64,000 nucleotides of DNA, taken from the NCBI RefSeq assembly GCF_034377145.1, contig NZ_CP139707.1, positions 248,001-312,000 on the forward strand, given 5' to 3'. Position numbers and translations under genes: made by a program. Source of the stretch: Sulfitobacter sp. OXR-159 (GTDB lineage Bacteria > Pseudomonadota > Alphaproteobacteria > Rhodobacterales > Rhodobacteraceae). Positions 36,516 to 46,213 of this stretch are shown here, in pieces. The notes under the pieces are model-generated. The model was not told the origin of the DNA, did not search any database, and saw only the letters and a program-made list of their open reading frames with translations. Position 1 is the first letter of the stretch, and each line of letters opens with the position of its first letter.

Positions 36516-37751
36516 ATGGATTTCGATCACAGCCCCAAGGTGAAAGACCTCTGCGACAGGCTCAACGCCTTCATGGAAGAGCACATCTACCCCAATCAGG
36601 AGCTTCACAATCAGCAGCTCCAAGAAATGGGCCACGGCATCGAGCACTGGGAAAACTGGGGCGGCGTACCGATCATCGAAGAGCTCAAACCCAAGGCCCG
36701 CGAGGCCGGGTTGTGGAACCTCTTTCTGCCCGAGAGCCGACGGGGTGGCGGACTGACCAACCTCGAATATGCACCGCTTTGCGAGATCATGGGGCGCGCA
36801 CCTTGGTCGGCGGAAGTGTTCAACTGTTCCGCACCCGATACCGGGAATATGGAAACGCTGGAACGTTTTGGCACCGAGGCGCAGAAGAAAGAGTGGATGG
36901 AGCCGCTTTTGGCGGGCGAAATCCGCTCCTGCTTTTCCATGACAGAACCCGATGTCGCGTCCTCGGATGCGCGTAACATCAGCCTGACCATCACCCGCGA
37001 TGGCGATGAATACGTCATCAACGGGCGCAAATGGTGGACCTCAGGTTCGGGCGACTCGCGCTGCAAACTGTTCATCGTGATGGGTAAAACTGACCCAGAG
37101 GCCGAACCTTATCGCCAACAGAGCATGATCCTCGTGCCGCGTGACACACCGGGCCTGACGATCAAGCGGATGATCCCAGTCTTTGGCTTTTCTGACGCGC
37201 CGCATGGGCATGGTGAGATCATTTACGACAATGTTCGCGTGCCTGCGGAAAACATCCTGCTGGGCGAAGGGCGCGGCTTTGAGATCGCTCAAGGGCGGCT
37301 TGGACCCGGACGCATCCATCACTGCATGCGCATGATCGGGCAGGCCGAAGTGGCCCTTGAGAAGATGTGCAAACGTGCGCTTGAGCGGCGGCCCTTCGGC
37401 AAGCTTTTGTCGGATCAAGGCGTCACGCGCGAGCGGATCGCGGAATCCCGCATTATGATCGATCAGGCGCGTTTGCTGACGCTCAAGGCCGCGGACCGGA
37501 TGGACAAGGTCGGTAACAAAGAGGCCCGCAAGGACATCGGTATGATCAAAGTGGTCGCCCCGCGCATGGCCGCACAGGTCATCGACTGGGCCATCCAAGT
37601 CCACGGTGCCGCCGGTATCTCCAGCGATTTTGGTCTCTCCTACGCCTATGCACGGGCCCGCGCGATCCGCTTGGCGGACGGGCCGGATGAGGTTCACCAG
37701 AACCAGATCGCCCGGTTGGAACTGAAGCCTTACACCAATGAAAGGGTTTGA
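36516..37751 (+). CDS. Acyl-CoA dehydrogenase, ACAD10/11- and LvaC-like
   Basis: The 411-residue flavoprotein has the acyl-CoA dehydrogenase signatures [19 protein letters not shown] (FAD/substrate segment) and [21 protein letters not shown] C-terminal helices, ending in [20 protein letters not shown]. Its long N-terminus (residues 1-50, [12 protein letters not shown]) and the [20 protein letters not shown] stretch are those of the ACAD10/11 dehydrogenase domain and of bacterial partners of APH-fold kinases. An APH kinase is encoded at 45054. In the lva pathway this enzyme acts on a 4-phospho-acyl-CoA. AAAGGAG precedes ATG 36516. Confidence 0.88.
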   Translation: MDFDHSPKVKDLCDRLNAFMEEHIYPNQELHNQQLQEMGHGIEHWENWGGVPIIEELKPKAREAGLWNLFLPESRRGGGLTNLEYAPLCEIMGRAPWSAEVFNCSAPDTGNMETLERFGTEAQKKEWMEPLLAGEIRSCFSMTEPDVASSDARNISLTITRDGDEYVINGRKWWTSGSGDSRCKLFIVMGKTDPEAEPYRQQSMILVPRDTPGLTIKRMIPVFGFSDAPHGHGEIIYDNVRVPAENILLGEGRGFEIAQGRLGPGRIHHCMRMIGQAEVALEKMCKRALERRPFGKLLSDQGVTRERIAESRIMIDQARLLTLKAADRMDKVGNKEARKDIGMIKVVAPRMAAQVIDWAIQVHGAAGISSDFGLSYAYARARAIRLADGPDEVHQNQIARLELKPYTNERV

Positions 37752-37752
37752 A

Positions 37753-38625
37753 ATGAGCGCTCCTAAAACCATCGGTTTCATCGGGTTGGGCCAAATGGGC
37801 GAACCCATGTGCGCCTTCATCTGCAAGGGCGACACCCCCGTATTGTGCTATGACCGGGTGCCGGACCGCACCCCCGAGGGCGGTACCGCCACAAACGGCC
37901 TTGCCGAAGTGGTTGCGGGTGCCGACACGGTCTTCCTGTCATTGCCCGACGGCAAGATCGTGAACGCTGTCGTCGACGATATCGCTGCCCTGCCGAATGT
38001 CGCGGGCAAGGTCATCATCGACATGTCCACCATCGGCCCCGCCGCCGCAAAACAGGCCGCCGCCACCATCGAAGGCGCGGGCATGACTTATGTCGATGCG
38101 CCGGTCAGCGGCGGGCGGCAAGGCGCGCTCAAGGCTGCGATCACCATCATCTGGTCCGGTCCTAAGACCGAAATGGAGCGGCATCAGGCGATCCTCGATC
38201 TATTCAGCAAGAATACGTTCCATGTCGGTGAAACGCCCGGACAGGGGCAGGCGGTGAAGCTTTTGAACAACTTCCTGTCGGCCACGGCCATGGCGGCCTC
38301 CTCCGAGGCGGTGTTGTTTGGCTTGGCGCATGGGGTCGAGATGAAAACCATCCTCGACGTGGTGAAGGTCTCGACCGGTAACAATACGGCCATTGAGGAC
38401 AAGTTCCCCAATCGCGTCCTGCCCGGCACCTATGACGCAGGCTTCTTTGCGGAACTGCTGAACAAGGATGTGCGCCTCTACAACGAGTTTGTGAAAGAGG
38501 CGGGCACCTCCAACCTGATGGGCGAACGCGTGGCCGAGGTCTGGAACCTTGTCGAAGACAGCCTGCCGCCGCAATCGGACTTCACCCGCGTGTTTGAGGT
38601 TTTGGAAAAGAGGAACCGGTCATGA
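37753..38625 (+). CDS. NAD-dependent beta-hydroxyacid dehydrogenase (3-hydroxyisobutyrate dehydrogenase family)
   Basis: The 290-residue protein begins IGFIGLGQMGEPM (NAD binding), has the substrate motif DAPVSGGRQGALKAAI, and the catalytic Lys in GQAVKLLNNFLSATAMA. The family includes 3-hydroxyisobutyrate, tartronate semialdehyde and related dehydrogenases. ATG 37753 lies just after the previous stop; AAAGGG serves as ribosome site. It probably oxidises a beta-hydroxy acid arising in the pathway. Confidence 0.9.
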   Translation: MSAPKTIGFIGLGQMGEPMCAFICKGDTPVLCYDRVPDRTPEGGTATNGLAEVVAGADTVFLSLPDGKIVNAVVDDIAALPNVAGKVIIDMSTIGPAAAKQAAATIEGAGMTYVDAPVSGGRQGALKAAITIIWSGPKTEMERHQAILDLFSKNTFHVGETPGQGQAVKLLNNFLSATAMAASSEAVLFGLAHGVEMKTILDVVKVSTGNNTAIEDKFPNRVLPGTYDAGFFAELLNKDVRLYNEFVKEAGTSNLMGERVAEVWNLVEDSLPPQSDFTRVFEVLEKRNRS

Positions 38626-39794
38626 GCTTTGAACGACCATATGAAGGGCTGAAGGTCGTTGACCTCTCCCAAGGACTGGCAGGGCCCTATTGCGGCATGC
38701 TGATGGCCCAGCAGGGTGCCGACGTGATCAAGATCGAACCGCAGGGGGGCGATTGGGCCCGCCTGATCGGGGGCGTTTTTGGCGATCACACGGCCTATTC
38801 CATCGTTGCCAACACCGGCAAGCGGGCCCTGGCGATGAACCTCAAGAGCGAACCCAGCGGTGAGATCGTCGACAAGCTAATTGCGCAGGCGGATGTCTTT
38901 ATCGAGGGCTACCGTCCGGGCGTTGCCGAACGGCTGGGCTATGGCTATGAACGGCTGCGCGCGCTCAATCCGGGGCTGATCTACGTCTCCGTTTCCGGCT
39001 TTGGCCAATGTGGCCCCATGCGCGACCGCCCCGCGATGGACCCGATGTTGCAGGCGTTCAGCGGTTTTGTTGCTGAAAACACGGGCACCGACGGCACGCC
39101 TCACCACACACCAGTCAGCTATTTCGACATGTCCACCGGGCTTTATGCGCAACAGGCACTGGCGGCGGCACTTTATGCTCGACGCGATGGGGCAGAGGGC
39201 CGCAAGATCGAAGTGAGCCTGCTCGAAGCGGCCGCCAGCATTCAGGCCGTGCGTCTGCTGAGCGGCTATCGCACCGGGCCGCGCCGCGCCTCCACCGCGC
39301 CGTCGGGCACCTTTCAGACCAGCGACGGGCATATCCAGATCAACATCGTGCGCGATCGCGAGTTCAAGGTGTTCTGCGACCTGCTGAAGCTCGACGATCT
39401 TTGGGCCAACGAGAAGTATCACACCATTGCCGGACGCTTGGAGGATATCGACTTCCTCTACGACTACGTGCGCCGCTTCACCGCCAGTTGGAAAACGGCG
39501 GAACTGTCGGACCTGCTGAGCAAGGCAGGATTGCAAAACGAGGTCGTGCAGACCTACCGCGAGCTTGTCCATCATCCACAGGCCGAAGCTGTAGGCGTCT
39601 TTTCATGGCTGCAGCAGGCCGGTGCCAACGATCCATGGCCGGTGCCGAATATCCCCGGCCTGCCGGCCTTCGTTCCGGGCGATGAACGCGCCCAATCCCC
39701 CACAGTCGGCCAGCACACGCGCCAGATCCTTACGGAGCTGGGCTACGGCAACGACCAGATTGACACCCTCTACGCCGATGGCGTGGTCGCCTGA
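38622..39794 (+). CDS. Class III CoA-transferase (CaiB/BaiF family), first copy
   Basis: The 390-residue protein has the family opening LKVVDLSQGLAGPYCGMLMA and GADVIKIEPQGGDWAR, the catalytic Asp region RPAMDPMLQAFSGFVAENTG (Asp near 138) and a typical C-terminal ENPDNDPY-like turn. These enzymes move CoA between carboxylic acids, using a covalent aspartyl-CoA step. It overlaps the preceding gene by four bases. With no CoA ligase in the cluster, it probably activates the substrate from a CoA donor. Confidence 0.92.
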   Translation: MSFERPYEGLKVVDLSQGLAGPYCGMLMAQQGADVIKIEPQGGDWARLIGGVFGDHTAYSIVANTGKRALAMNLKSEPSGEIVDKLIAQADVFIEGYRPGVAERLGYGYERLRALNPGLIYVSVSGFGQCGPMRDRPAMDPMLQAFSGFVAENTGTDGTPHHTPVSYFDMSTGLYAQQALAAALYARRDGAEGRKIEVSLLEAAASIQAVRLLSGYRTGPRRASTAPSGTFQTSDGHIQINIVRDREFKVFCDLLKLDDLWANEKYHTIAGRLEDIDFLYDYVRRFTASWKTAELSDLLSKAGLQNEVVQTYRELVHHPQAEAVGVFSWLQQAGANDPWPVPNIPGLPAFVPGDERAQSPTVGQHTRQILTELGYGNDQIDTLYADGVVA

Positions 39795-39828
39795 TCCCCC
39801 GCAGGCGTAAATCAAAAGGAAGAGACAG

Positions 39829-40224
39829 ATGGACGAGAAACTTTTCGAACTGGGCCTTCAGCAACGCAAGAAGGTCGTCGGCGCAGAGTATGTCGAGAAG
39901 AACCTCGCGGCAGCCGATGACTTTTCGCTGCCGTTTCAGGAAGCGATGACCGCCTGGTGCTGGGGCTTTGGTTGGGGGGACGACACGATCGACCTCAAAA
40001 CCCGCTCGATGCTCAACCTCGTCATGCTGGCGGCCTTGGGCAAGATGCATGAATGGGAGATCCATTGTAACGGCGCGATCAACAACGGCGTCACCAAAGA
40101 AGAGATCCGTTCGATCCTCCACATCATCGGCATCTACTGCGGCGTGCCCCAGTCGCTGGAATGCTTCCGCCATGCCCGCAAGGTACTGGAAGAACGCGGT
40201 CTTTTGGAAGGTGCAGCCAAGTGA
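39829..40224 (+). CDS. Carboxymuconolactone decarboxylase-family protein
   Basis: The 131-residue all-helical protein has the CMD core KTRSMLNLVMLAALGKMHEW, followed by EIHCNGAINNGVTKEEIRSI and LHIIGIYCGVPQSLECF. It resembles the PcaC group (decarboxylase), not the AhpD group, because a CxxC redox motif is absent. It may decarboxylate or isomerise a lactone-like intermediate. GGAAGAG lies upstream of the ATG. Confidence 0.85.
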   Translation: MDEKLFELGLQQRKKVVGAEYVEKNLAAADDFSLPFQEAMTAWCWGFGWGDDTIDLKTRSMLNLVMLAALGKMHEWEIHCNGAINNGVTKEEIRSILHIIGIYCGVPQSLECFRHARKVLEERGLLEGAAK

Positions 40225-40241
40225 ACGGAGATCAGGACGGC

Positions 40242-41702
40242 ATGATCACAGCCGACAAACATTACATCGACGGCGCATGGGTCGCAGGGCAGGGCGGCAA
40301 GCCCTTCCCAATCATGAACCCCGCGACGGAGGCGCAGATCGGCACCGTCACTCTGGGCAGTGCCGCAGATGTTGACCTTGCCGTCGCCGCCGCCAAACGC
40401 GCCTTTGCCAGCTTTTCGCTGAGCTCCAAGGCCGAACGTCTGGGATATCTGCGCGCGCTGCAAAAAGCGCTGGAGGCCCGCACATACGACATGGGCCGGG
40501 CGATCAGTCAGGAGATGGGCGCACCCATCACACTGGCGCGCAACGCACAGGCCGGATGTGGACCGCGTCACGCCGCCGCCTATATCGCAGCGCTTGAGGC
40601 GCATGAGGAAGAATACACGCTGCCAAATGGCGATATCATCCGCAAAGAACCGATCGGTGTCTGCGGTCTGATTACGCCATGGAACTGGCCGATCAACCAG
40701 ATCGCACAAAAGGTCATGCCCGCGCTTGCCGTCGGGGCGACCTGCGTACTCAAACCGTCCGAACATACGCCGCTGTCGGCCGCAATCTTTGCCGAATGTG
40801 TGCATGAAGCGGGCTATCCTGCCGGGGTGTTCAACCTCGTTTTCGGGGACGGCGCCGATGTGGGCAGCGCGATGTCGCGCCACCCGGATGTGGCGATGAT
40901 GTCATTTACCGGCTCGACCCGCGCCGGAGCCATGGTCTCGCGCGACAGTTCCGACAGCGTGAAACGCGTGGCACTGGAATTGGGGGGCAAATCCGCCAAT
41001 CTGATCTTTGCCGATGCCGATTTGGACACGGTTGTTCCGGCGTCGGTCACGCGCTGCTTTCTCAACACAGGTCAGGGCTGCAACGCACCCACACGCATGT
41101 TGGTGGAACGCGCCTGCTATGACAAAGTTGTTGATCTGGCGCGCCAGACCGCCGAGGCGCAGGTGGTCGATGACCCGGCCAAGGAAGGCAGCCATATCGG
41201 CCCGCTTTTTGATGAGATGCAGTTCAATCGGGTGCAGACGATGATTCAGCTGGGCATCGACGAGGGCGCTCGGCTTTTGGCGGGCGGACTGGGGCGGCCA
41301 GAAGGGTTGGCCAAAGGCTGGTTCGCCAAGCCGACTATCTTTGCCGATGTGAACAACGACATGCGCATCGCCCGCGAGGAAATCTTTGGCCCCGTGCTTT
41401 CGATCATCCCCTTCGACACCGAAGAAGACGCCATCCGCATCGCCAATGACAGCGACTACGGCCTTGCAGCCTATGTCCAAACCGGCAGCGCCGCACGGGC
41501 GCAGCGCGTGGCCAACCAGTTGCGCGCGGGGGTCGTGGCGATCAACGGACAGGGCGCGGCCTATGGCTCGCCTTTCGGGGGCTTCAAACATTCCGGCAAC
41601 GGGCGCGAAGGCGGGGCCTTTGGGCTCGAGGAATATCTGGAAGTCAAAGTGATGCCTTCGATCGATGCGATGGCCGAAGCAGGCCGTTTCACGCTGGCCT
41701 AA
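40242..41702 (+). CDS. NAD(P)-dependent aldehyde dehydrogenase
   Basis: The 486-residue protein has the family landmarks PWNWPINQIAQKVMPALAVG with KPSEHTPLSA, FTGSTRAG, the catalytic Glu in ELGGKSANLIF and the catalytic Cys in NTGQGCNAPTRM, then EEIFGPVLSI. It oxidises the aldehyde that the GMC enzyme likely makes to a carboxylate. I use ATG 40242 (MITADKHYI); a GTG at 40221 that overlaps the previous stop is possible. Confidence 0.94.
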   Translation: MITADKHYIDGAWVAGQGGKPFPIMNPATEAQIGTVTLGSAADVDLAVAAAKRAFASFSLSSKAERLGYLRALQKALEARTYDMGRAISQEMGAPITLARNAQAGCGPRHAAAYIAALEAHEEEYTLPNGDIIRKEPIGVCGLITPWNWPINQIAQKVMPALAVGATCVLKPSEHTPLSAAIFAECVHEAGYPAGVFNLVFGDGADVGSAMSRHPDVAMMSFTGSTRAGAMVSRDSSDSVKRVALELGGKSANLIFADADLDTVVPASVTRCFLNTGQGCNAPTRMLVERACYDKVVDLARQTAEAQVVDDPAKEGSHIGPLFDEMQFNRVQTMIQLGIDEGARLLAGGLGRPEGLAKGWFAKPTIFADVNNDMRIAREEIFGPVLSIIPFDTEEDAIRIANDSDYGLAAYVQTGSAARAQRVANQLRAGVVAINGQGAAYGSPFGGFKHSGNGREGGAFGLEEYLEVKVMPSIDAMAEAGRFTLA

Positions 41703-41722
41703 GCGAACCCAAGGAGCAGACG

Positions 41723-42913
41723 ATGCTGGACGCCTATATCTACGACGGACTCCGCAGCCCCTTCGGACGGCACGGCGGGGCGCTTGCGGCGATCAGGCCA
41801 GATGACCTGATGGCGCAGGTCATCACGGCACTGATGTCGCGCAGCACCCTACAGGCCGACATGGTCGAGGATGTGGCGCTGGGCAACGTCTGCCAGTCCG
41901 GCGAAGACAGCCGCAACCTTGCGCGTTTTTCAGCCCTGCTCGCCGGTCTGCCGGACACGGTCGGCGCGCAGACGGTCAATCGGCTCTGTGGATCGAGCCT
42001 GTCTGCCGCGCTGGATGTGGCGCGGGCGGTGACCGTAGGCGAGGGCGATCTGTTTGTCGCAGGCGGTGTGGAAAGCATGACCCGCGCGCCCTTTGTCATG
42101 GCAAAATCTGCAACCGCGTGGTCGCGTCAGGGCGAGATCCACGACGCGACTGCGGGCAAACCCTTTCCCAACCCACGCTTCCAAGCGGCCTTTGGCAGCG
42201 ACAGCATGCCGCAAACGGCCGATAACCTCGCCGCCGATTACGGGCTGACCCGCGCAGCCTGCGACGCTTTTGCCGCCAGCAGCCAGCGGCGTTTTGAAAC
42301 CGCTCGCAAAGGTGGGTTCTTCGACGGCGAGGTAATCCCGATTGAGATTTCAGGCCGCAAAGGCGCCGTCACCACGGTGGCCGAGGACGAACATCCGCGC
42401 CCAGACACCACAGTTGAAAAAATGGCCAGCCTGCGCCCGCTGGACCCCGCAGGCGTTGTGACCGCCGCCAATGCCTCGGGCATCAATGATGGCGCTGCGG
42501 CCCTGCTGATTGGCCGAAACGGACTTGGCCCCGTGCCACGCGGGCGCATCCTCGCCGGGGCCGTATCGGGCGTGGCTCCCCGGGTGATGGGCATCGGCCC
42601 CGCGCTGGCCATTCCAAAGGCGCTGAGCCGAGCGGGGCTATCCCTCGAGCAAATGGATGTGATCGAGATCAACGAGGCTTTCGCGTCGCAGGTGCTCGCC
42701 TGCTGCAAGGCGCTCGACCTCTCGCCAGACGACAGCCGGCTCAATCCAAACGGCGGCGCCATTGCCGTGGGCCATCCGCTCGGCGCCTCGGGCGCGCGTC
42801 TCATGCTCACCGGGCTTCGGCAGCTTGAGGCCAGCGGTGGGCGCTATGGCTGTCTGTCGATGTGCATCGGCTTTGGTCAGGGCATCGCCGTGATCATCGA
42901 ACGATTGAAATGA
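41723..42913 (+). CDS. Acyl-CoA thiolase (acetyl-CoA acetyltransferase family)
   Basis: The 396-residue enzyme has the acyl-accepting Cys in RLCGSSLSAALDVARAV (near residue 90), GGVESMTRAPFVM, the His in NPNGGAIAVGHPLGASGAR and the C-terminal Cys in CLSMCIGFGQGIAVI. It cleaves a 3-oxoacyl-CoA, releasing acetyl-CoA or succinyl-CoA; the PaaJ/PcaF-like opening DAYIYDGLRSPFGRHGG hints at a beta-ketoadipyl-CoA-type thiolase. A AAGGAG precedes the ATG. Confidence 0.94.
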   Translation: MLDAYIYDGLRSPFGRHGGALAAIRPDDLMAQVITALMSRSTLQADMVEDVALGNVCQSGEDSRNLARFSALLAGLPDTVGAQTVNRLCGSSLSAALDVARAVTVGEGDLFVAGGVESMTRAPFVMAKSATAWSRQGEIHDATAGKPFPNPRFQAAFGSDSMPQTADNLAADYGLTRAACDAFAASSQRRFETARKGGFFDGEVIPIEISGRKGAVTTVAEDEHPRPDTTVEKMASLRPLDPAGVVTAANASGINDGAAALLIGRNGLGPVPRGRILAGAVSGVAPRVMGIGPALAIPKALSRAGLSLEQMDVIEINEAFASQVLACCKALDLSPDDSRLNPNGGAIAVGHPLGASGARLMLTGLRQLEASGGRYGCLSMCIGFGQGIAVIIERLK

Positions 42914-42933
42914 ACGGGGAAGGGGCACAGGCC

Positions 42934-45057
42934 ATGAAAGACAACGTCAACAGATTGGTGGTTATTGAGACGGAAGGGGAGATCGGGTTGATCCGGCTTG
43001 CCAAGCCGCCCGTCAATGCCATCGGGCTGGCGCTGCGCACGGCGATCTACGAGGGGTTCCAGACCCTCCAGCGCGATTCTGCCGTGCGTGCCATCGTGCT
43101 CTATGGCGAGGGGCGGTTTTTCTCCGCAGGCGCTGACATCAGGGATTTTGGCAAGGCAGATGTCGCGCCAACCCTGCCGCATATCCTCACGGCGTTGAAT
43201 GACAGCGAAAAGCCAGTGATCGCTGCGCTGCACGGTGTGGCATTTGGCGGTGCGCTGGAGGTGGCGCTGGCCACCCACCTGCGCGTCGGCGCCGGGGATT
43301 TGCGCATCGGCCTACCGGAAGTGAAGCTGGGGCTGCTGCCCGGCGCCGGGGGCGCGCAGCGGCTGCCGAGGCTCACCGGGCTGGCAGGGGCGATTGATAT
43401 CATCTGTTCCGGGCGCGACGTGTCTGCGCGTGAGGCGCTGGACCTTGGCATTCTGGATCGACTGGCCGAAGGCGCGCCACGCGAGGCGGGCATTGCCGCA
43501 GCGCGCGACGTGCTGGCCGGAATGCTCGCCGCCCGCCGAACAGATACGCGCGATGTGGCCGAAGACCTTGCCGCAGTGGAAGACGCAAAAGCGCGCTTGA
43601 AGGCTAAGCGCCCTGCCTTGCAAGCACCGCTCACAGCACTGGAGGCCGTCTGCGCCGCCACCCTGCCGATTGACGAAGGGCTCGCCAGAGAACGGGCGCT
43701 GTTCATGGAATTGATGGCGGGAGAGGAACGTGCCGCGCTGGTCCATGCGTTCTTTGCCGAGCGCGCCACCGTCGATATCCCTGAGAAGACCGCGCAGCCC
43801 CGGCAAATAGACCACATCGCCGTGATCGGCGGCGGGACGATGGGGGTTGGCATTGCCACGTCCCTGCTCATCGGCGGTTACCACGTCGACCTTATTGAAG
43901 CGCAAAGCGAACGAGTCGCGCAGGCGCGTGCCGGGGTTGAGGGCAATCTCGCTGGCGCGTTGAAACGCGGCAAGCTGAGCGAACAGGCGCATGATACCGC
44001 TCTCGCTGCGCTGGACTGTACCGACAATCTGGATGCCGCGGGCCGGGCCGATCTGGTGATCGAGGCGATCTTTGAGGATATGACAGCCAAGACGGCACTT
44101 TTCACCAAGCTGGATGCGATCTGCAAACCCGGCGCGATCCTTGCCACCAATACCTCCTATCTCGATGTGAATGAAATCGCCGCCGCGACCAAACGGCCCC
44201 AAGATGTGATCGGTCTGCATTTCTTTTCGCCCGCCCATATCATGCGCCTGATCGAGGTGGTGGTCGCGAAGGAGACCGCCCCCGCTTGTGTCGCCTCGGC
44301 TTTCGCCTTGGCCCGCAAACTCGGCAAGGTGCCGGTGCGCGCAGAAGTCTGCGACGGCTTCATCGGCAATCGCATTCTGACCCAATACCGCCGAGCGGCC
44401 GATTACCTGCTGCTCGACGGCGCAAGTTTCACAGAGATCGACAGCGCGTTGGAGGATTTCGGCTTTGCCATGGGGCCCTTTGCGGTGTCCGACCTTGCCG
44501 GGCTCGACATCGCCAAGGCGACCCGAGACCGAAAGGCTGCCACGCGGTCAGCGGAGGAGCGTTATTCCCGCGTTGCTGATCTGATTTGCGATCAGGGTTG
44601 GTTTGGTCGAAAGACCGGGCAGGGCTATTACATCTACGAGGGTGGAAAGCAGCAGGGTGGGAACCCCGGAGCATTTGAGATTGTTGCAGCGGAGCGCCGC
44701 GCTCTGAACCTGCCCAAGCGCAGCTTCACCAGCGAAGAGATCGTTTCCCGCTGCCTCACCGCCATGATCGCTGAAGCTGTCCGCGTGCTCGAAGAGGGCA
44801 TCGCCCTACGGCCCGTGGATATCGATGCGGTCGAGCCCTTTGGCTACGGCTTTCCCCGCCACCGCGGCGGGCCGATGCATCAGGCGGACCTGATCGGCCC
44901 CGCAGAGCTGATCCGGCGGATCGAGCTTTATGCCAACGAAGACCCCCAGTTTTGGCAAGTGCCGCACTTGCTGCGCGACATGGCGCGTGAAGGTCGCAGT
45001 TTTGCGGATTTGAACAGCGCAGCACCAGGACATGTCACAAAAGGAAGCACAAAATGA
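42934..45057 (+). CDS. Bifunctional enoyl-CoA hydratase / 3-hydroxyacyl-CoA dehydrogenase (FadB/FadJ-like)
   Basis: The 707-residue fusion has an N-terminal crotonase domain (GRFFSAGADIRDFG, VIAALHGVAFGGALEVALAT, EVKLGLLPGAGGAQRLPRLT) and a 3-hydroxyacyl-CoA dehydrogenase domain from about residue 285 (IAVIGGGTMGVGIATSLLIG, LHFFSPAHIMRLIEVVV, CDGFIGNRILTQYRRA). It hydrates enoyl-CoA and oxidises the 3-hydroxyacyl-CoA. The ATG at 42934 follows GGGGAAGGGG; another ATG at 42910 overlaps the thiolase stop. With the thiolase it completes a beta-oxidation cycle. Confidence 0.95.
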   Translation: MKDNVNRLVVIETEGEIGLIRLAKPPVNAIGLALRTAIYEGFQTLQRDSAVRAIVLYGEGRFFSAGADIRDFGKADVAPTLPHILTALNDSEKPVIAALHGVAFGGALEVALATHLRVGAGDLRIGLPEVKLGLLPGAGGAQRLPRLTGLAGAIDIICSGRDVSAREALDLGILDRLAEGAPREAGIAAARDVLAGMLAARRTDTRDVAEDLAAVEDAKARLKAKRPALQAPLTALEAVCAATLPIDEGLARERALFMELMAGEERAALVHAFFAERATVDIPEKTAQPRQIDHIAVIGGGTMGVGIATSLLIGGYHVDLIEAQSERVAQARAGVEGNLAGALKRGKLSEQAHDTALAALDCTDNLDAAGRADLVIEAIFEDMTAKTALFTKLDAICKPGAILATNTSYLDVNEIAAATKRPQDVIGLHFFSPAHIMRLIEVVVAKETAPACVASAFALARKLGKVPVRAEVCDGFIGNRILTQYRRAADYLLLDGASFTEIDSALEDFGFAMGPFAVSDLAGLDIAKATRDRKAATRSAEERYSRVADLICDQGWFGRKTGQGYYIYEGGKQQGGNPGAFEIVAAERRALNLPKRSFTSEEIVSRCLTAMIAEAVRVLEEGIALRPVDIDAVEPFGYGFPRHRGGPMHQADLIGPAELIRRIELYANEDPQFWQVPHLLRDMAREGRSFADLNSAAPGHVTKGSTK

Positions 45058-46109
45058 GCGAGAATGGTGGCCCCCCCCTTATCACTGTCAGCGAAGCCCT
45101 CAGCTTTGACGAGGCCGCGCTAAAGGCCTATCTGTCCGATCATCTGGAAGGATTTTCCGGCGACCTGCAGGTGCGCCAGTTCAATGCGGGCCAAAGCAAT
45201 CCAACCTATCAACTGTCCGCCGGTGGGCGCAAATACGTCCTGCGCAAGAAGCCCCCGGGAACGCTGCTGCCTTCCGCCCATGCGGTGGATCGGGAATACC
45301 GGGTGATGCATGCCCTGCGCGACACGCCGGTCCCGGTGCCAAAGATGCTGCATCTCTGCACTGATCCATCGGTGATCGGTACTGATTTCTACGTGATGGA
45401 AATGGTCGAAGGTCGGGTCTTTCACGACCCCAGCCTGCCGGGATTGACCCCGTCTGAGCGCCGTGCCTTTTACGAAAGCTTCATCAAGGCTTTGGCCGAT
45501 TTGCATGCGGTGAAGCCCGAGGCCGTGGGATTGGGCGATTTCGGCCGCCCCGAAGGATATCTGTCGCGTCAGGTCGCCCGCTGGACCAAACAATACAAAG
45601 CGACAGAAACCGAGACCATCACGGCGATGGACAAGCTGATGGAATGGCTGCCAGCCAATCTGCCTGCCGACGACGAGGCCGCGATCGTGCATGGCGACTT
45701 CCGCCCGGGAAATGCGATCGTGCGCGACGGCACGCCCGAGGTAGCTGCGCTGCTGGATTGGGAGCTTTGCACGCTGGGCCACCCGCTCGCCGATCTGGGG
45801 TATGTCTGCGCAAATTATCACGCCGACAACCTGCCGACCGGGCAGTTCAAGGGGCTTGATTTCGAGGCCTTGGGCATACCGACCGAACAGGAGTTTCTTG
45901 ACCTCTACTGCCGGTATTCGGGGCGCGACACCGTGTCGAACCATTTGTTTTTTGTGGTGTTTTCCTTCTTTCGTAGTGCCGCGATCATTCAGGGGGTCTA
46001 CAAGCGCGGGCTTGACGGCAATGCCGCGTCGCAAAAGGCGCTGAAACTGGGCCATCTGGCACGTGTGCGAGCCGAAAACGCATGGCGGATCGTGGAGCAG
46101 AACCTGTGA
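45054..46109 (+). CDS. APH-fold phosphotransferase, ACAD10/11 kinase-domain and LvaA-like
   Basis: The 351-residue protein has the aminoglycoside-phosphotransferase fold: QSNPTYQLSAGGRKYVLRKK (nucleotide loop and Lys), REYRVMHALRDTPVPVPKML, the catalytic loop HGDFRPGNAIV and metal-binding LLDWELCTLGHPLADLGY. This subfamily is the kinase half of ACAD10/11 and of LvaA, which phosphorylates 4-hydroxyacyl-CoA. It overlaps the FadB/FadJ-like gene by four bases, and a matching acyl-CoA dehydrogenase is encoded at 36516. It is not an antibiotic-resistance gene in this setting. Confidence 0.88.
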   Translation: MSENGGPPLITVSEALSFDEAALKAYLSDHLEGFSGDLQVRQFNAGQSNPTYQLSAGGRKYVLRKKPPGTLLPSAHAVDREYRVMHALRDTPVPVPKMLHLCTDPSVIGTDFYVMEMVEGRVFHDPSLPGLTPSERRAFYESFIKALADLHAVKPEAVGLGDFGRPEGYLSRQVARWTKQYKATETETITAMDKLMEWLPANLPADDEAAIVHGDFRPGNAIVRDGTPEVAALLDWELCTLGHPLADLGYVCANYHADNLPTGQFKGLDFEALGIPTEQEFLDLYCRYSGRDTVSNHLFFVVFSFFRSAAIIQGVYKRGLDGNAASQKALKLGHLARVRAENAWRIVEQNL

Positions 46110-46213
46110 TCTGCGCCACGCGAAAGAGTGATCCGCAATGAAATCCACCTTAAAATGAGTAGGGCCAATATCATGCCATTCCTGTCCCACGTTCATTCCG
46201 AGCCTAACATCTG

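Noticed and set aside
45054..46109. Aminoglycoside resistance gene
   Set aside because: The APH fold is present, but the gene belongs to the ACAD10/11-LvaA subgroup and is buried in a beta-oxidation operon.
43312..46196. - strand frames of about 350 residues opposite the FadB/FadJ-like and kinase genes
   Set aside because: Shadow frames; the + strand has complete motif sets.
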